Shown here piece after piece: positions 7,991 through 18,380 of a DNA stretch of 64,000 bases. Below the pieces are notes generated by a model. The model made no database searches. It saw only the letters and a program-made list of their open reading frames with translations, and had not been told where the DNA came from. The first letter of the stretch is position 1. The number at the start of each line of letters is the position of its first letter. A program made the translations under genes and the position numbers. The stretch is from positions 1 to 64,000 of the forward strand of contig NZ_BSPC01000026.1 of assembly GCF_030160835.1 (NCBI RefSeq). The letters are read 5' to 3'. The DNA is from Labrys miyagiensis (GTDB taxonomy: Bacteria > Pseudomonadota > Alphaproteobacteria > Rhizobiales > Labraceae).

Positions 7991-8569
7991 TCAACGCCCC
8001 GACACGGTTATGATTTCATTTTCGGTGGCGATGGCGTCGAGCGGCACGTCATGGTGCTCGGCCTGCAGAAACTCGACTTCCTGGCAGGCGAAGGCATAAC
8101 CAAGCGTGAAAACGGGATGGATCGCCCGCAACTGGGGAATGGTGCGGTCGTAAAAGCCCGCGCCATAACCGATGCGGTAGCCGCGCCGGTCGAAAGCGAC
8201 GGGCGGCACCAGCAGCACCTGGGGATGCACTTCCTCGGCCTCGGGCGAGGGCTCGGGGATGTTGTGGCGTCCCACCACCAAGGGATCGCCGGGGGCCCAG
8301 GCGCGGAAGGTGAGGGGCTGGCCATATTTCGGCGTTGTCGGCAAAGCGAGCTTGCGGCCGGCATGGTGCAGGCGCTCGGCGATTTCGCCGGGATGGATCT
8401 CGTCGCGAAAGGCTTCGTAAAGACCGACGACGCCGCTGGTGTATTTCAGGCGGCTCAAGGCGTGATGCGCGGCTCTCGCCGTCGCTGCCTGGCGCTGATG
8501 GCCGCGGATCTCGGCACGCGCCGCCATCGCCTTCTGGCGCAGATGGGTCTTGTGATCGCTGGAAGTCAT
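7991..8569 (-). CDS. 5-formyltetrahydrofolate cyclo-ligase
   Basis: A 192-residue enzyme that converts 5-formyl-THF to 5,10-methenyl-THF using ATP, recovering folate from a dead-end store. An early basic region (HLRQKAMAARAEI) and the C-terminal motif FDRRGYRIGYGAGFYDRT, which binds ATP phosphate, identify it. The frame extends upstream, but the ATG at 8569 (MTSSDHKTHLRQK) fits the family length and lies just after the 6S RNA. The order zapA - 6S RNA - cyclo-ligase is the classic proteobacterial arrangement. The YmdB-type gene follows after 1 base. Confidence 0.92.
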   Translation of the reverse strand: MTSSDHKTHLRQKAMAARAEIRGHQRQAATARAAHHALSRLKYTSGVVGLYEAFRDEIHPGEIAERLHHAGRKLALPTTPKYGQPLTFRAWAPGDPLVVGRHNIPEPSPEAEEVHPQVLLVPPVAFDRRGYRIGYGAGFYDRTIPQLRAIHPVFTLGYAFACQEVEFLQAEHHDVPLDAIATENEIITVSGR

Positions 8570-8589
8570 TAGACGCACGAAAAAGGAAG

Positions 8590-8755
8590 GAGCGGGCCAC
8601 CTCGGCCGTTGGACGGTTCGATCCCGGGCGCCTACTAATGTAGGTGGGCGCCGTAATGCCCAAGCCCACGGGCAAGGACAGTGACAGCTCCCTTGGGAGT
8701 CGTATGGCCCCGGGGATACAGTTGTCCTGACGAACCAGGCAGCACCGCGGAGAGA
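8590..8755 (-). ncRNA. ssrS: 6S RNA
   Basis: The gap between zapA and the 5-formyl-THF cyclo-ligase is the usual place for 6S RNA, which binds the RNA polymerase housekeeping holoenzyme in stationary phase. The minus strand shows an alphaproteobacterial-type sequence, with CTCCGCGGTGCTGCCTGG near the 5' end and CCCACCTACATTAGTAGG then GTGGCCCGCTCCTTCC near the 3' end. The two ends can pair into the long closing stem. The ends given are approximate. Confidence 0.8.
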
Positions 8756-8802
8756 TAATAAGGATGGGGAGGGGGTTGCGCTAGTGGGGGACGAGAAGAA
8801 TC

Positions 8803-8835
8803 CTGGGAGCGCGGACATCCTGTCCGCGCTCCCAG
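8803..8835 (-). terminator. Perfect 15-bp hairpin after zapA
   Basis: CTGGGAGCGCGGACA and its exact inverse flank a 3-base loop, starting right after the zapA stop. There is no long T-run on the minus strand, so it may act as an RNA-stabilising or processing hairpin between zapA and 6S RNA rather than a classic terminator. Confidence 0.55.
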
Positions 8836-9201
8836 TCACACCCCCGTCTTCGACAGGGAGTCGACGAGCTTCTCCACCCGCTGGGCCGCATCCTGGAGGG
8901 CCTGGGTGACGCGCATCTGGGTCTGCTGCTCGCGCTGCAGGGCGCCGTCGCGGGTCTGGCGCAGATCCTCGAGGTCCTGCTGGAGGGCGGCGGCGCGGCG
9001 CTGCATCTCGGCCAGTTCGTCGGCGACCATGATGCCGGCCATCACGGCAAGCCGCATGTCGCCGATTTCGCCGAAGGAAGAGCGCAAGGCATCGATCTTG
9101 GCATCGAGCTGCCGGCCGAGGCCCAGCAAATGCTCTTCCTGCCCTTCGTCGCAAGCCATGCGATAGGCGCGTCCCGCAATGGTGACGGATACATGGGCCA
9201 T
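8836..9201 (-). CDS. zapA: Cell division protein ZapA
   Basis: A 121-residue FtsZ-ring-associated protein that bundles FtsZ at midcell. The N-terminal globular part (HVSVTIAGRAYRMACDEGQE, then HLLGLGRQLDAKID) is the ZapA domain. It is followed by a long coiled coil rich in Gln, Arg and Glu (about residues 65-115), as in other ZapAs. It starts 3 bases downstream of the DUF4164 gene on the same strand, so the pair is an operon, and it is followed by 6S RNA. Length and context are both typical. Confidence 0.92.
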   Translation of the reverse strand: MAHVSVTIAGRAYRMACDEGQEEHLLGLGRQLDAKIDALRSSFGEIGDMRLAVMAGIMVADELAEMQRRAAALQQDLEDLRQTRDGALQREQQTQMRVTQALQDAAQRVEKLVDSLSKTGV

Positions 9202-9204
9202 AAC

Positions 9205-9486
9205 TTAGCGGTCCTGCGGCTCAAGCACGTGACGAATTGAGTCCATCGCCTGGTCAAGCCGACGCGACACATCGCGATTGGCCGTCTCCAGGGTGGAGAA
9301 ACGAGCGTAGCTCGCGTCAAGTTCCATGGCGAGACGGCTGCGATCTTCCGAGAGGGCCTGCACTTCGATACGGTGCCCGGCGATAGTACGATCAAGTTCT
9401 GCACGATGCTCGGCTACTTCTTCAAGCTGGGCTAAAGCAGTATTGAGACGGTGCAAGGCAGTATCCACAGACAAGGGCGTACTCAC
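9205..9486 (-). CDS. DUF4164 family coiled-coil protein
   Basis: A 93-residue, almost entirely helical protein with heptad patterns (LHRLNTALAQLEEVAEHRAE; YARFSTLETANRDVSRRLDQ). It belongs to the DUF4164 family, found immediately upstream of zapA in Hyphomicrobiales. It precedes zapA by 3 bases and is certainly co-transcribed. A role as a helper of ZapA or the Z-ring is plausible from conservation of the pair but is not shown by the sequence. It lacks a signal peptide or membrane segment. Confidence 0.85.
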   Translation of the reverse strand: MSTPLSVDTALHRLNTALAQLEEVAEHRAELDRTIAGHRIEVQALSEDRSRLAMELDASYARFSTLETANRDVSRRLDQAMDSIRHVLEPQDR

Positions 9487-9672
9487 TCTTTTTCGCTATG
9501 ACAGCCCGGGTTCGAATCATCAAAAGGCTGACTTTGGCTCCAAAGTATAAAGCTAACGCAGAACGATCCGGCAGCCAAGGCCGGGCGCGCTCCCCTGATT
9601 CTCACAATAGCACCATTCTGTGGCGCTGACGGTAGGGCTTCCGACGAATTTCGTGCAAAAACCCGGCAATCA

Positions 9673-9700
9673 TTGACAGTCGGGGATGAGGTGCTAAGAA
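9673..9700 (+). promoter_or_regulatory. Candidate sigma-70 promoter of tkt
   Basis: TTGACA at 9673-9678, a 16-base spacer, and TAAGAA at 9695-9700, 50 bases before the transketolase start. Confidence 0.5.
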
Positions 9701-9750
9701 CCCGACGCCCTTTTCGCCAATTTCCGGCGGATTTCACCAGGAAACTTTCC

Positions 9751-11739
9751 ATGGCACTCAGCGAAATGCAGAACCGCTTGGCCAACGCCATCCGTGGCCT
9801 GGCGATCGACGGCGTGGAGGCGGCCAAATCGGGCCATCCCGGCATGCCGCTCGGTATGGCTGACGTCGCCACTGTTCTGTTCACGCGCTTCATGAAATTT
9901 GATGCCGCCGAGCCCCATTGGGCGGACCGCGATCGTTTCATCCTGTCGGCCGGCCATGGCTCGATGCTGTTGTATTCGCTGCTTTATTTGACCGGCGTCC
10001 CCGGCATGACGGTCGAGGAGCTGAAGCATTTCCGCCAGCTTGGCCACAAGACCCCCGGGCATCCCGAGAATTTCCACACCGTCGGCATCGAGACCACCAC
10101 CGGCCCGCTCGGCCAGGGCATCTCCACCGCCGTCGGTTTCGCTTTCGCCGAGAAGATGCTGGCCGCCCAGTTCGGCAAGAAGGTCGTCGACCACTATACT
10201 TACGTCATCGCCTCCGACGGTGACCTGATGGAGGGCGTGAGCCAGGAAGCCATCGCGCTGGCCGGCCACTACAAGCTCAACAAGATGATCGTGATGTGGG
10301 ACAACAACGGCATCTCCATCGACGGCCCGCTGACGCTTTCGGACTCGGTCGACCAGGTCAAGCGCTTCCAGGCCGCCGGCTGGCGCGCCGTGCATGTCGA
10401 CGGCCATGACCAGGATGCCATCACTGCCGCCATCGAGGCGGCGCAGAAGTCCTCCAAGCCCACTTTGATCGCCTGCAAGACCACCATCGGCTTCGGCTCC
10501 CCGCATCGCGCCGGCACCTCCAAGGCCCATGGCGAGCCGCTCGGTCCGGAAGAAGCCAAGCTCACCAAGGAAAATCTCGGCATCACAGGCGCTCCTTTCG
10601 AGGTGCCCGCCGACATCCTCAAGGCCTGGCGCGAAGCCGGTTCCAGGGGTGTTGCCGTCCGCGCGGCATGGGAAGAGCGCTTCGCCACCCTGTCCGAGCG
10701 CAAGCAGGCCGAGTTCAAGCGCCGCATGGGCCATGAGCGCCCGGCCAAGCTCGGCAAGGCCATCCTCGCCCACAAGAAGGCCCTGGCCGCCACCCCCACC
10801 GCCATGGCCACGCGCAAATCCTCCGAGGCAGCGCTCAACGCCATCGTCGAGGTGATGCCCGAACTCGTGCTCGGCTCGGCCGACCTGACGCCCTCCAACA
10901 ACACCAAGGCCAAGGGCCTGGTCGAGATCACGCCGAAGGATTTCAAGGGCCGCTATATCCATTGGGGCATCCGCGAGCACGGCATGGCCGCGGCGATGAA
11001 CGGCCTCTATCTGCATGGCGGTTTCGTGCCGGCCGGCGGCACCTTCTTCATCTTCACCGACTATGCCCGCCCCGCCATCCGCCTCGCCGCGCTGATGGGC
11101 ACCTCGCCGGTCTATGTGATGACGCATGACTCGATCGGCCTCGGCGAAGACGGCCCGACCCACCAGCCTGTCGAGCATCTGGCCGCCTGCCGCGCCATCC
11201 CGAACATGCGCGTGTTCCGTCCCTGCGACGCCATCGAGACGGCCGAGTGCTGGCAACTCGCGCTCGAGCGCACCAACGGTCCGACCATCCTGGCGCTGAC
11301 CCGCCAGAACCTGCCGCTGCTGCGCGAGGCCACGCCGGCGAACCTCTGCGCCCAGGGCGCCTATGAACTGGCCGGCACCGGCGGCGGCAAGGCCGCGGTG
11401 ACGCTGTTCGCCTCGGGCTCGGAAGTCGAGATCGCCATGAACGCCCGCGCCATCCTCAACCAGCGCGGCGTACCCACCCGCGTGGTTTCGGTGCCCTCGC
11501 TCGAACTGCTCCTGGCCCAGCCCGACGATGTGAAGGCCAGGATCATCGGCGACACGCCGGTGAAGGTCGCGGTGGAAGCCGCGGTGCGCTTCGGCTGGGA
11601 TGCGGTGATCGGACCCAGTGGCGGCTTTGTCGGCATGACCGGCTTCGGCGCTTCCGGCCCGATCAAGGATCTGTACAACCACTTCGGCATCACGGCCGAG
11701 GCCGTGGCCGAGACCGCCCTGCGCCGCCATAACGGTTGA
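9751..11739 (+). CDS. tkt: Transketolase
   Basis: A 662-residue thiamine-diphosphate enzyme that moves two-carbon ketol units between sugar phosphates in the pentose-phosphate and Calvin cycles. The N-terminal half carries [12 protein letters not shown], the [13 protein letters not shown] active-site His and the ThDP-Mg motif starting at [13 protein letters not shown] (residue ~155) and ending at WDNNGISID. The second domain has the catalytic RFxTRREHGM-like loop, seen as [15 protein letters not shown], and [17 protein letters not shown]. The open frame extends 26 codons further 5', but ATG 9751 gives the normal N-terminus and has CAGGAAAC upstream. It heads a tkt-gap-pgk block. Confidence 0.96.
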   Translation: MALSEMQNRLANAIRGLAIDGVEAAKSGHPGMPLGMADVATVLFTRFMKFDAAEPHWADRDRFILSAGHGSMLLYSLLYLTGVPGMTVEELKHFRQLGHKTPGHPENFHTVGIETTTGPLGQGISTAVGFAFAEKMLAAQFGKKVVDHYTYVIASDGDLMEGVSQEAIALAGHYKLNKMIVMWDNNGISIDGPLTLSDSVDQVKRFQAAGWRAVHVDGHDQDAITAAIEAAQKSSKPTLIACKTTIGFGSPHRAGTSKAHGEPLGPEEAKLTKENLGITGAPFEVPADILKAWREAGSRGVAVRAAWEERFATLSERKQAEFKRRMGHERPAKLGKAILAHKKALAATPTAMATRKSSEAALNAIVEVMPELVLGSADLTPSNNTKAKGLVEITPKDFKGRYIHWGIREHGMAAAMNGLYLHGGFVPAGGTFFIFTDYARPAIRLAALMGTSPVYVMTHDSIGLGEDGPTHQPVEHLAACRAIPNMRVFRPCDAIETAECWQLALERTNGPTILALTRQNLPLLREATPANLCAQGAYELAGTGGGKAAVTLFASGSEVEIAMNARAILNQRGVPTRVVSVPSLELLLAQPDDVKARIIGDTPVKVAVEAAVRFGWDAVIGPSGGFVGMTGFGASGPIKDLYNHFGITAEAVAETALRRHNG

Positions 11740-11887
11740 CGCAGGTCCACGGGCACTTCCCGGTCGTACCGATCTGGAAAGTGCTTCTCTTTTTGCTTGA
11801 TGCATTTCCCATGCGAGAACGGGTAATCAGGCTGCTGGGAAATGCCGGGACGCCAAATTCGAAGGTAGAGAAAAAAGGAAAAGTCGG

Positions 11888-12898
<1,011 letters not shown>

Positions 12899-12921
12899 GC
12901 TTAACGCTTGAACTGAATTGG

Positions 12922-12956
12922 AAACGGCGCCTTGGGAAACCGGGGCGCCGTTTTCG
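12922..12956 (+). terminator. Rho-independent terminator after gap
   Basis: AAACGGCGCC and GGCGCCGTTT form a 10-bp stem around a 12-base loop, followed by TTTTCG, starting 24 bases after the gap stop codon. Confidence 0.75.
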
Positions 12957-13195
12957 TCTGATTATGTCGTCATGCCAGAATTCAGAACGTCGGTATCGGT
13001 GGTCATCGCGGCCCTTGATCTGCCCTAGCAGATCATTTGTTCATCCGCTAACTGCCAGGACTTTAGCAAAAATCCGCCAACCAAAATCACCTTCCGCGCT
13101 GGCACCGCGACCGCGCTTGGTCTATTGCTCGCCCGTTGATGAACGAAGCGGGCGCTGTTCAAACTGCGCCGAAAAATGGATGGACAAGGACAGGC

Positions 13196-14386
13196 ATGAG
13201 CGCTTTTCGCACCCTTGATGGTCTCAACGTCGAGAACAAGCGCGTTCTGGTGCGCGTCGATCTCAATGTCCCGATGGACAACGGCGCCGTCACCGATGCC
13301 ACCCGCATCGAGCGCGTGATCCCCACCATCCTCGAACTCTCGCGCGCCAGGGCGAAGGTGATCCTGCTGGCGCATTTCGGCCGTCCCAAGGGCGTCGACC
13401 CGAAAGAAAGCCTGAAGCCCGTGGCGGCCAAGCTCGCCGAGATCGCCAAGCGCCCTGTCGCCTTTGCCGATGACTGCATCGGCGAGGTGGCGGAGAAAGC
13501 CGTGGCCGCGATGCAACCCGGCGACATCCTCTGCCTGGAGAACACCCGCTTTCACAAGGGCGAGGAGAAGAACGATCCCGACTTCGTCAAGGCGCTGGCC
13601 GCCAATGGCGATATCTGGGTGAACGATGCCTTCTCGGCCGCCCATCGCGCCCACGCCTCCACCGAAGGCCTCGGCCATCTCCTGCCGGCCTATGCCGGCC
13701 GCGCTATGCAGGCCGAGATCGAGGCGCTCTCGCACGCGCTCGATCAGCCCAGGCGCCCAGTCGTTGCCGTGGTCGGGGGCGCCAAGGTCTCGACCAAGCT
13801 CGAACTCCTCGGCAATCTCGTGGCCAAGGTCGATGCCCTGATCATCGGCGGCGGCATGGCCAACACTTTCCTCTACGCCCAGGGCGTCGGCATCGGCAAA
13901 TCGCTGGCCGAGCGCGACCTCGCCGATACCGCCCGCTCCATCCTGGAGAAGGCGGAGAAGGCCAATTGCGCCATCATCCTGCCCGTCGACGCCGTGGTGG
14001 CCTATCACTTCGCCGCCGATACGCCGAGCCATGCCTATGGCCTGGAATCGATCCCGCATGACGGCATGATCCTCGATGCCGGCCCGCAGTCGATCGAGCG
14101 CATCAAGGGCGCCATCGACGAGGCGGAGACGCTGGTATGGAACGGCCCGCTCGGCGCCTTCGAGCTGCGTCCCTTCGACCATGGCACGGTGGAAGCCGCC
14201 AAGCATGTCGCCAAGCGCACCAAGGCGGGCAAGCTGCTCTCCGTTGCCGGTGGCGGCGACACGGTGGCCGCACTCAACCATGCCAAGGTCGCCGAGCAGT
14301 TCTCCTATGTCTCGACTGCCGGCGGTGCCTTCCTCGAATGGATGGAAGGCAAGCCTCTGCCGGGCGTCGAGATCCTGCGCGCCTGA
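13196..14386 (+). CDS. pgk: Phosphoglycerate kinase
   Basis: A 396-residue two-lobed kinase exchanging phosphate between 1,3-bisphosphoglycerate and ADP. N-lobe motifs: [18 protein letters not shown] and [10 protein letters not shown]. Hinge region: [13 protein letters not shown]. The C-lobe has [14 protein letters not shown] and the nucleotide-binding [13 protein letters not shown]. The frame opens 20 codons earlier, but ATG 13196, preceded by GGACAAGGACAGGC, gives the usual N-terminus ([12 protein letters not shown]). It follows gap by about 300 bases. The length is normal for bacterial PGK. Confidence 0.96.
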   Translation: MSAFRTLDGLNVENKRVLVRVDLNVPMDNGAVTDATRIERVIPTILELSRARAKVILLAHFGRPKGVDPKESLKPVAAKLAEIAKRPVAFADDCIGEVAEKAVAAMQPGDILCLENTRFHKGEEKNDPDFVKALAANGDIWVNDAFSAAHRAHASTEGLGHLLPAYAGRAMQAEIEALSHALDQPRRPVVAVVGGAKVSTKLELLGNLVAKVDALIIGGGMANTFLYAQGVGIGKSLAERDLADTARSILEKAEKANCAIILPVDAVVAYHFAADTPSHAYGLESIPHDGMILDAGPQSIERIKGAIDEAETLVWNGPLGAFELRPFDHGTVEAAKHVAKRTKAGKLLSVAGGGDTVAALNHAKVAEQFSYVSTAGGAFLEWMEGKPLPGVEILRA

Positions 14387-14476
14387 GCGCCGCTTGCCGC
14401 ATCTTTGCCGGAAATGCCGGTGACCTTGACCGGCATGCCGATTTCGCGCCGGCTTGTGATGAAGAGACCAATGAGT

Positions 14477-14490
14477 GTTTACTTGTAAAC
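14477..14490. promoter_or_regulatory. 14-bp palindrome before the ThiE-like gene
   Basis: GTTTACTTGTAAAC is a 6-bp inverted repeat around TT. It is followed by GCGCTTTGCTCTA, a fragment of the dispersed repeat family B seen at 44255 and 58730. It could be an operator or simply part of a repeat remnant. Confidence 0.3.
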
Positions 14491-14512
14491 GCGCTTTGCT
14501 CTAGGAAGCAGC

Positions 14513-15160
14513 ATGGCCGATAGTCCGCCTCGCCCGCCCGTCCAGATCTATCTGGTCACCCCCGCCGTCGACGACGTGGCGGGGTTCCTGCCTGCGCTCA
14601 AGGCGGCGCTGGGGGCAGGGGAGGTCGCCTGCGTGCTGTTCACGCCCGTGGCCGGCGACGACCAGAGCGCCAAGAAGCTGATCAAGGAGATCGCGCCGAC
14701 GGTACAGGGCGCCGGCGCTGCCCTGCTGGTCAGTGGCTGGACGGCCGTGGTGGCGCGCGCCGGCGCCGATGGCGTGCATCTCAGCGACGGGCGCAAGGGC
14801 CTCGCTGACGCGCTGGAGAGCTTCAAGCCCGAACGCATTGTCGGGGCCGGGGGCATCCGTTCCAAGGACGACGCCATGACGGTCGCCGAGTCGGGTGTCG
14901 ATTATGTGATGTTCGGCGAGCCCAATCGCGATGGCCGCCTGCCGCCGCTCGAAGGCGTGGTGGAGCGCACGAGCTGGTGGGCCGAGCTGTTCGAGGTGCC
15001 CTGCGTCGCCTTCGCGCCGGATCTTGCCGCCGTGCCGGTGCTCGCCGATGCCGGCGCCGATTTCATCGCCTTGGGCAATGCCGTCTGGGACCACGACAAG
15101 GGCCCGGCCGAGGCTGTCGCCCTGGTCGACCGGGTGCTGAAACAAAGGGACCACGCATGA
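14513..15160 (+). CDS. ThiE-like thiamine-phosphate-synthase family protein
   Basis: A 215-residue TIM-barrel protein of the ThiE/TenI family, whose classical member couples HMP-PP and HET-P to thiamine phosphate. Visible are the entry strand IYLVTP, the strand ADGVHLSDGRKG (canonical: GvHlGq.D), a GAGGIRSKDDAM loop, YVMFGEP and the last phosphate-binding turn ADFIALGNAVW. Several canonical substrate residues look altered, so enzymatic activity is uncertain. The same gene sits near pgk in many Hyphomicrobiales. The start has AGGAAGCAGC upstream. It overlaps the following Sel1 gene by 4 bases (ATGA), indicating translational coupling. Confidence 0.8.
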   Translation: MADSPPRPPVQIYLVTPAVDDVAGFLPALKAALGAGEVACVLFTPVAGDDQSAKKLIKEIAPTVQGAGAALLVSGWTAVVARAGADGVHLSDGRKGLADALESFKPERIVGAGGIRSKDDAMTVAESGVDYVMFGEPNRDGRLPPLEGVVERTSWWAELFEVPCVAFAPDLAAVPVLADAGADFIALGNAVWDHDKGPAEAVALVDRVLKQRDHA

Positions 15161-16548
15161 AGGGGCGCGTTGCCGCTGCTGTCCTCGCGCTGGCGCTGCC
15201 GGCTGTCCTCGCCTGTGTGCACGAGGCCGCGTTCGCGCAGCAGGCGCCAGCGCCGCCGGCGGATCAGGCAAAGCCTGCCGACATGGCCAAGCCAGCTGCC
15301 GACAGCGCCAAGCCTGTCGACGCTTCAAAGCCCGCCGACACGGCCAAGCCAACAGACGCTGCGCCCGCCGATGCAGCCAAACCCGCCGATGCAGCCAAGC
15401 CGGCTGACGCTCCAGCACCCGCGGATGCTCCCAAGCCCGTGGACGCCGCCACGCCAGCCCAGGCGCCGGCTGTCGACGGTTCCAAGCCGGTCGACGCCTC
15501 CAAGCCAGCCGGTGCCGCCAATCCGGCCGCGACGACACAGCCCGCGGACACCGCCTCGCCCGCCGGTGGGCCGACGCCGCTCGACTTGCTGCCCAGGACC
15601 GGGACGCTCCCGACCAACGTCGTCCCTTCGCCTGATGATGCCAAGCCTGCGGAGACCCTGCTCCGGTCGGCTGTATCACTCCCGGACGGCGACGATCTCA
15701 AGCCTGTCGAAGGGGCGCCCCCGCCGGATCTGGCCTATGGCGCCTTCCAGCGCGGCTTCTACTTCAAGGCCTTCGACGAGGCGACCAAGCGCGTGAGCGC
15801 CGCGCAGGACCCGGCGGCGATGACGCTGATCGCCCAGCTCTATGCCGGCGGTCTCGGTGTGCCGCAGGACAAGCTCAAGGCGGCGCAATGGTATTCGGAA
15901 GCCGCCGAGCGCGGCGACCGCAACGCCATCTTCTCCTATGGCATGATCAAGCTCCTGGGCGACGGCGTGCCGAAGGACGAGGCGGGCGGCATGCTGCTGC
16001 TCAACCGCGCGGCCGGGATGATGGTGCCGGAGGCCTCGTACAATCTCGGCATCATCGCGCTCAAGCCCAGCAACGGGCCGCCGGACTATGCCACCGCCTA
16101 TAAGCGCTTCAGCGAGGCGGCCATCGCCAACAACGGCGATGCGCTCTATTCCCTCGGCATCCTGACCAAGGAAGGCAAGGGCGTGCCGGCCGATCCCAAG
16201 AAGGCCGCGGACTTCTTCCAGGCCGCCGCCAATGCCGGCGATCTCGATGGCATGGTGGAATATGGCATCGCCCTCTTCAATGGCGACGGCGTGCAGGAGG
16301 ACCAGGAACTCGCCGGCGACTGGTTCGAGCGCGCCGCCGAGCGCGGGTCCCCGATCGCCCGCAACCGCCTGGCGCGCATGTATGCGGCCGGTGTCGGCCT
16401 CGCGCCCAATCCGATCCTGGCGTGCATGTGGAACATCCTCGCCAAGGCGGCCGGACTGGAGGACAAGCAGCTCGACGAGTTCATGAACCGCCAGACGCCG
16501 GAGGTGCAGGCGGCGGCCATGGAGGGCGCGCGCTATCACGGCCTGTGA
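15157..16548 (+). CDS. Secreted Sel1-repeat protein with Ala/Pro/Lys linker
   Basis: A 463-residue exported protein. Residues 1-28 are a signal peptide (AAAVLALALPAVLA, cut near AFA-QQ). Residues about 30-150 are a low-complexity linker of repeating A-K-P-[AV]-D units. Residues about 190-460 hold Sel1-type TPR repeats (GVPQDKLKAAQWYSEAAERG; GVPADPKKAADFFQAAANAG). Such proteins are periplasmic scaffolds. The linker may span peptidoglycan. The start ATG overlaps the upstream stop (ATGA). The family is recognised but the partner is unknown. Confidence 0.85.
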   Translation: MKGRVAAAVLALALPAVLACVHEAAFAQQAPAPPADQAKPADMAKPAADSAKPVDASKPADTAKPTDAAPADAAKPADAAKPADAPAPADAPKPVDAATPAQAPAVDGSKPVDASKPAGAANPAATTQPADTASPAGGPTPLDLLPRTGTLPTNVVPSPDDAKPAETLLRSAVSLPDGDDLKPVEGAPPPDLAYGAFQRGFYFKAFDEATKRVSAAQDPAAMTLIAQLYAGGLGVPQDKLKAAQWYSEAAERGDRNAIFSYGMIKLLGDGVPKDEAGGMLLLNRAAGMMVPEASYNLGIIALKPSNGPPDYATAYKRFSEAAIANNGDALYSLGILTKEGKGVPADPKKAADFFQAAANAGDLDGMVEYGIALFNGDGVQEDQELAGDWFERAAERGSPIARNRLARMYAAGVGLAPNPILACMWNILAKAAGLEDKQLDEFMNRQTPEVQAAAMEGARYHGL

Positions 16549-16607
16549 GGGTGGGCGCTGACGTCCTCCCGCAACTGGACTTCTGGCCTATAGGGGCGGC
16601 CACACTA

Positions 16608-16695
16608 CCGTCATTGCGAGCGCAGCGAAGCAATCCAGGGGCAACGGACACGGCCCCTCGGCCCCTGGATTGCTTCGCTGCGCTCGCAATGACGG
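16608..16695. repeat. Perfect 35-bp inverted repeat (rhizobial-type palindrome)
   Basis: Arms 16608-16642 and 16661-16695 are exact inverse copies (begins CCGTCATTGCGAGCGCAG) around an 18-base loop. The sequence matches the widespread palindromic element of alphaproteobacteria that carries CGTCATTGCGAGCG and GAAGCAATCCA. It lies between two genes and could also stop transcription. Confidence 0.85.
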
Positions 16696-16847
16696 CCTCT
16701 TCCCACACCCTGTCCGCGCGCCGCGCCTTTTTCGCGGCTGGCCTCACTTTCCCGTTCAATCCCCCGCCGTTTTCCATTAGACAGGCCTCCTCCAATTCAT
16801 GCCCTCCCGCGTGCTTTGTCGCGCGCCCGTTATTTGAAAGTTCCGTG

Positions 16848-17636
16848 ATGCTGCGTTCACCGTTGATGAATGTGATGGTTGCTGCCGTGCTCAAGGCCGG
16901 CAAGGGTCTCAAGCGCGATTTCGGCGAGCTCGAGAACCTGCAGGTTTCCACCAAGGGGCCCGGCGACTTCGTTTCCATTGCCGACAAGAAGGCGGAGCGC
17001 ACCCTGCACCAGGAACTGGAGAAGGCCCGTCCCGGCTATGGCTTCGTGATGGAGGAATCGGGCGTCATCGAAGGGGCCGACAAGACGCATCGCTGGCATA
17101 TCGATCCGCTCGACGGCACCACCAACTTCCTGCACGGCCTGCCCTTCTTCGCCACGTCAGTAGCGTTGGAGCGCGAGGGCGTGCTGGTAGCCGGCGTCGT
17201 CTACAATCCGGCCACCGAGGATTTGTTCGTCGCCGAGCGCGGCAAGGGCGCCTTCCACAATGACCGCCGCATGCGCGTCTCCGGCCGCCGCCTGATGGAG
17301 GATTCGCTCGTGGGCATGGGGCTGATGCATCTCGGCCATGGCCACCAGGGCGCCAATATCGCCGATCTCGGTGCCGTGCTCGGCCATGTCGCCGGCGGCC
17401 GCAATCTCGGTTCGATCGCCATGGAGCTTGCTTATGTCGCCTCCGGCCGCCTCGACGGCCTCGCCTCGCGCTGGCTGAAATCCTGGGACCTCGCCGCCGG
17501 CATCGTGCTGGTGCGGGAAGCCGGCGGCTTCGTCTCCGACTTCCGGGGCGGCGATACCATGCTGGAGACCGGCGACATCGTTGCCGGCAACGAGGCCATC
17601 CACAAGGGCCTGCTCGGCGCCCTCGCCAAGGCCTGA
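16848..17636 (+). CDS. Inositol monophosphatase family protein
   Basis: A 262-residue Mg-dependent, Li-sensitive-type phosphatase of the SuhB/IMPase family. Metal-site motifs are EESG (residues ~67), the signature WHIDPLDGTTNFLHG (~82-96) and the C-terminal WDLAAGIVLVREAGG. The substrate could be inositol phosphate or another small phosphate ester; SuhB homologues also act in rRNA maturation. The long frame continues upstream through the palindromic repeat, but ATG 16848 fits family length and has GAAAG ahead. It stands alone, followed by a tRNA gene. Confidence 0.9.
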   Translation: MLRSPLMNVMVAAVLKAGKGLKRDFGELENLQVSTKGPGDFVSIADKKAERTLHQELEKARPGYGFVMEESGVIEGADKTHRWHIDPLDGTTNFLHGLPFFATSVALEREGVLVAGVVYNPATEDLFVAERGKGAFHNDRRMRVSGRRLMEDSLVGMGLMHLGHGHQGANIADLGAVLGHVAGGRNLGSIAMELAYVASGRLDGLASRWLKSWDLAAGIVLVREAGGFVSDFRGGDTMLETGDIVAGNEAIHKGLLGALAKA

Positions 17637-17689
17637 CGAAGCGGTTGTCCACAAAGCGGGGCGGGGAAAAGATTTCCGGCCCCAAACGC

Positions 17690-17718
17690 TTGACAGTCCC
17701 GGCCCGGCGTTTCATAAC
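17690..17718 (+). promoter_or_regulatory. Promoter of the tRNA-Met gene
   Basis: TTGACA at 17690-17695, a 17-base spacer, and CATAAC at 17713-17718, about 30 bases before the mature tRNA 5' end. Confidence 0.65.
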
Positions 17719-17748
17719 CCGCGCCATTCCGGTTCATCCGGGCCCTGT

Positions 17749-17825
17749 GGCGGGGTAGCTCAGCTGGTTAGAGCAGCGGAATCATAATCCGCGTGTCGGT
17801 GGTTCGAGTCCACTCCTCGCTACCA
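17749..17825 (+). tRNA. tRNA-Met (CAT), elongator
   Basis: A 77-base cloverleaf. The acceptor stem GGCGGGG pairs with CCTCGCT (two G-U pairs). The D-loop is AGCTCAGCTGGTTAGAGC, the anticodon stem-loop CGGAATCATAATCCG has anticodon CAT, the T-arm contains GGTTCGAGTCC, and CCA is encoded. It lacks initiator features and does not resemble tRNA-Ile2. It marks the change from core to accessory DNA. Confidence 0.95.
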
Positions 17826-18147
17826 TTTCTTTATTCGCCGGACTTCGTCGGCCTTCGGAATCTCCAAGAACGCCCGTGATAGCGGCTCTTCGAGCTTCGC
17901 CATGCTTCGCGTGCATTCACTTGCACCCGCAAAAATTGGCGGCTTGAACGTTCACAACAGACAGGTAGCCGCGCTGCCGTGGAGAGCCCCGTTTTCCGAA
18001 CCAATGCCGCAGGCTCGCTCCTTTCATCGGACCACCATCCGCGCTAGAGCCGTTACCCCTGTAACCGGTCGTCTCCCGCTGTCAGAGGTCTGGACCGCTC
18101 CGCGGATATTTCTGCCTTGAGAGCCCCTTCAATAGGATGGAGCGAAG

Positions 18148-18237
18148 ATGGCAGGACTGAACCTGATCGGCTTAATCGTCATCTGCTTGTTCACTGTCGC
18201 GGGTCGGGCTCTCTGGCGTGCCCACAAACGAGATTGA
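18148..18237 (+). CDS. Possible 29-aa membrane peptide
   Basis: The frame begins MAGLNLIGLIVICLF, is one membrane span long and ends in a basic tail (RAHKRD). GGATGGAG lies about 6 bases before the ATG. It is too short to be sure, but a spanning helix with a positive-inside tail and a good binding site are consistent with a real small protein. Confidence 0.3.
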   Translation: MAGLNLIGLIVICLFTVAGRALWRAHKRD

Positions 18238-18380
18238 ACATGGGTAGGCCCAACCCCATGCCGCACCATCGCAGTCACTGCGACCTTAGGCTGGCGTGGC
18301 GCCGCCATACCCTCCGGGCTATTGCGGCGCTACCCGCTGGGACCAGCCAGGATGTCTGCACCCAACCGCGGCTGCCTGTT

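Noticed and set aside
9694..11805. A 703-codon open frame antisense to transketolase
   Set aside because: It arises from strong GC-rich codon bias of the real gene; its product is Gly/His/Asp-rich with no family match, and the + strand protein has full catalytic motifs.
17749..17825. tRNA with CAT anticodon as tRNA-Ile2
   Set aside because: Stem sequences match the elongator tRNA-Met form rather than the lysidine-type tRNA-Ile.
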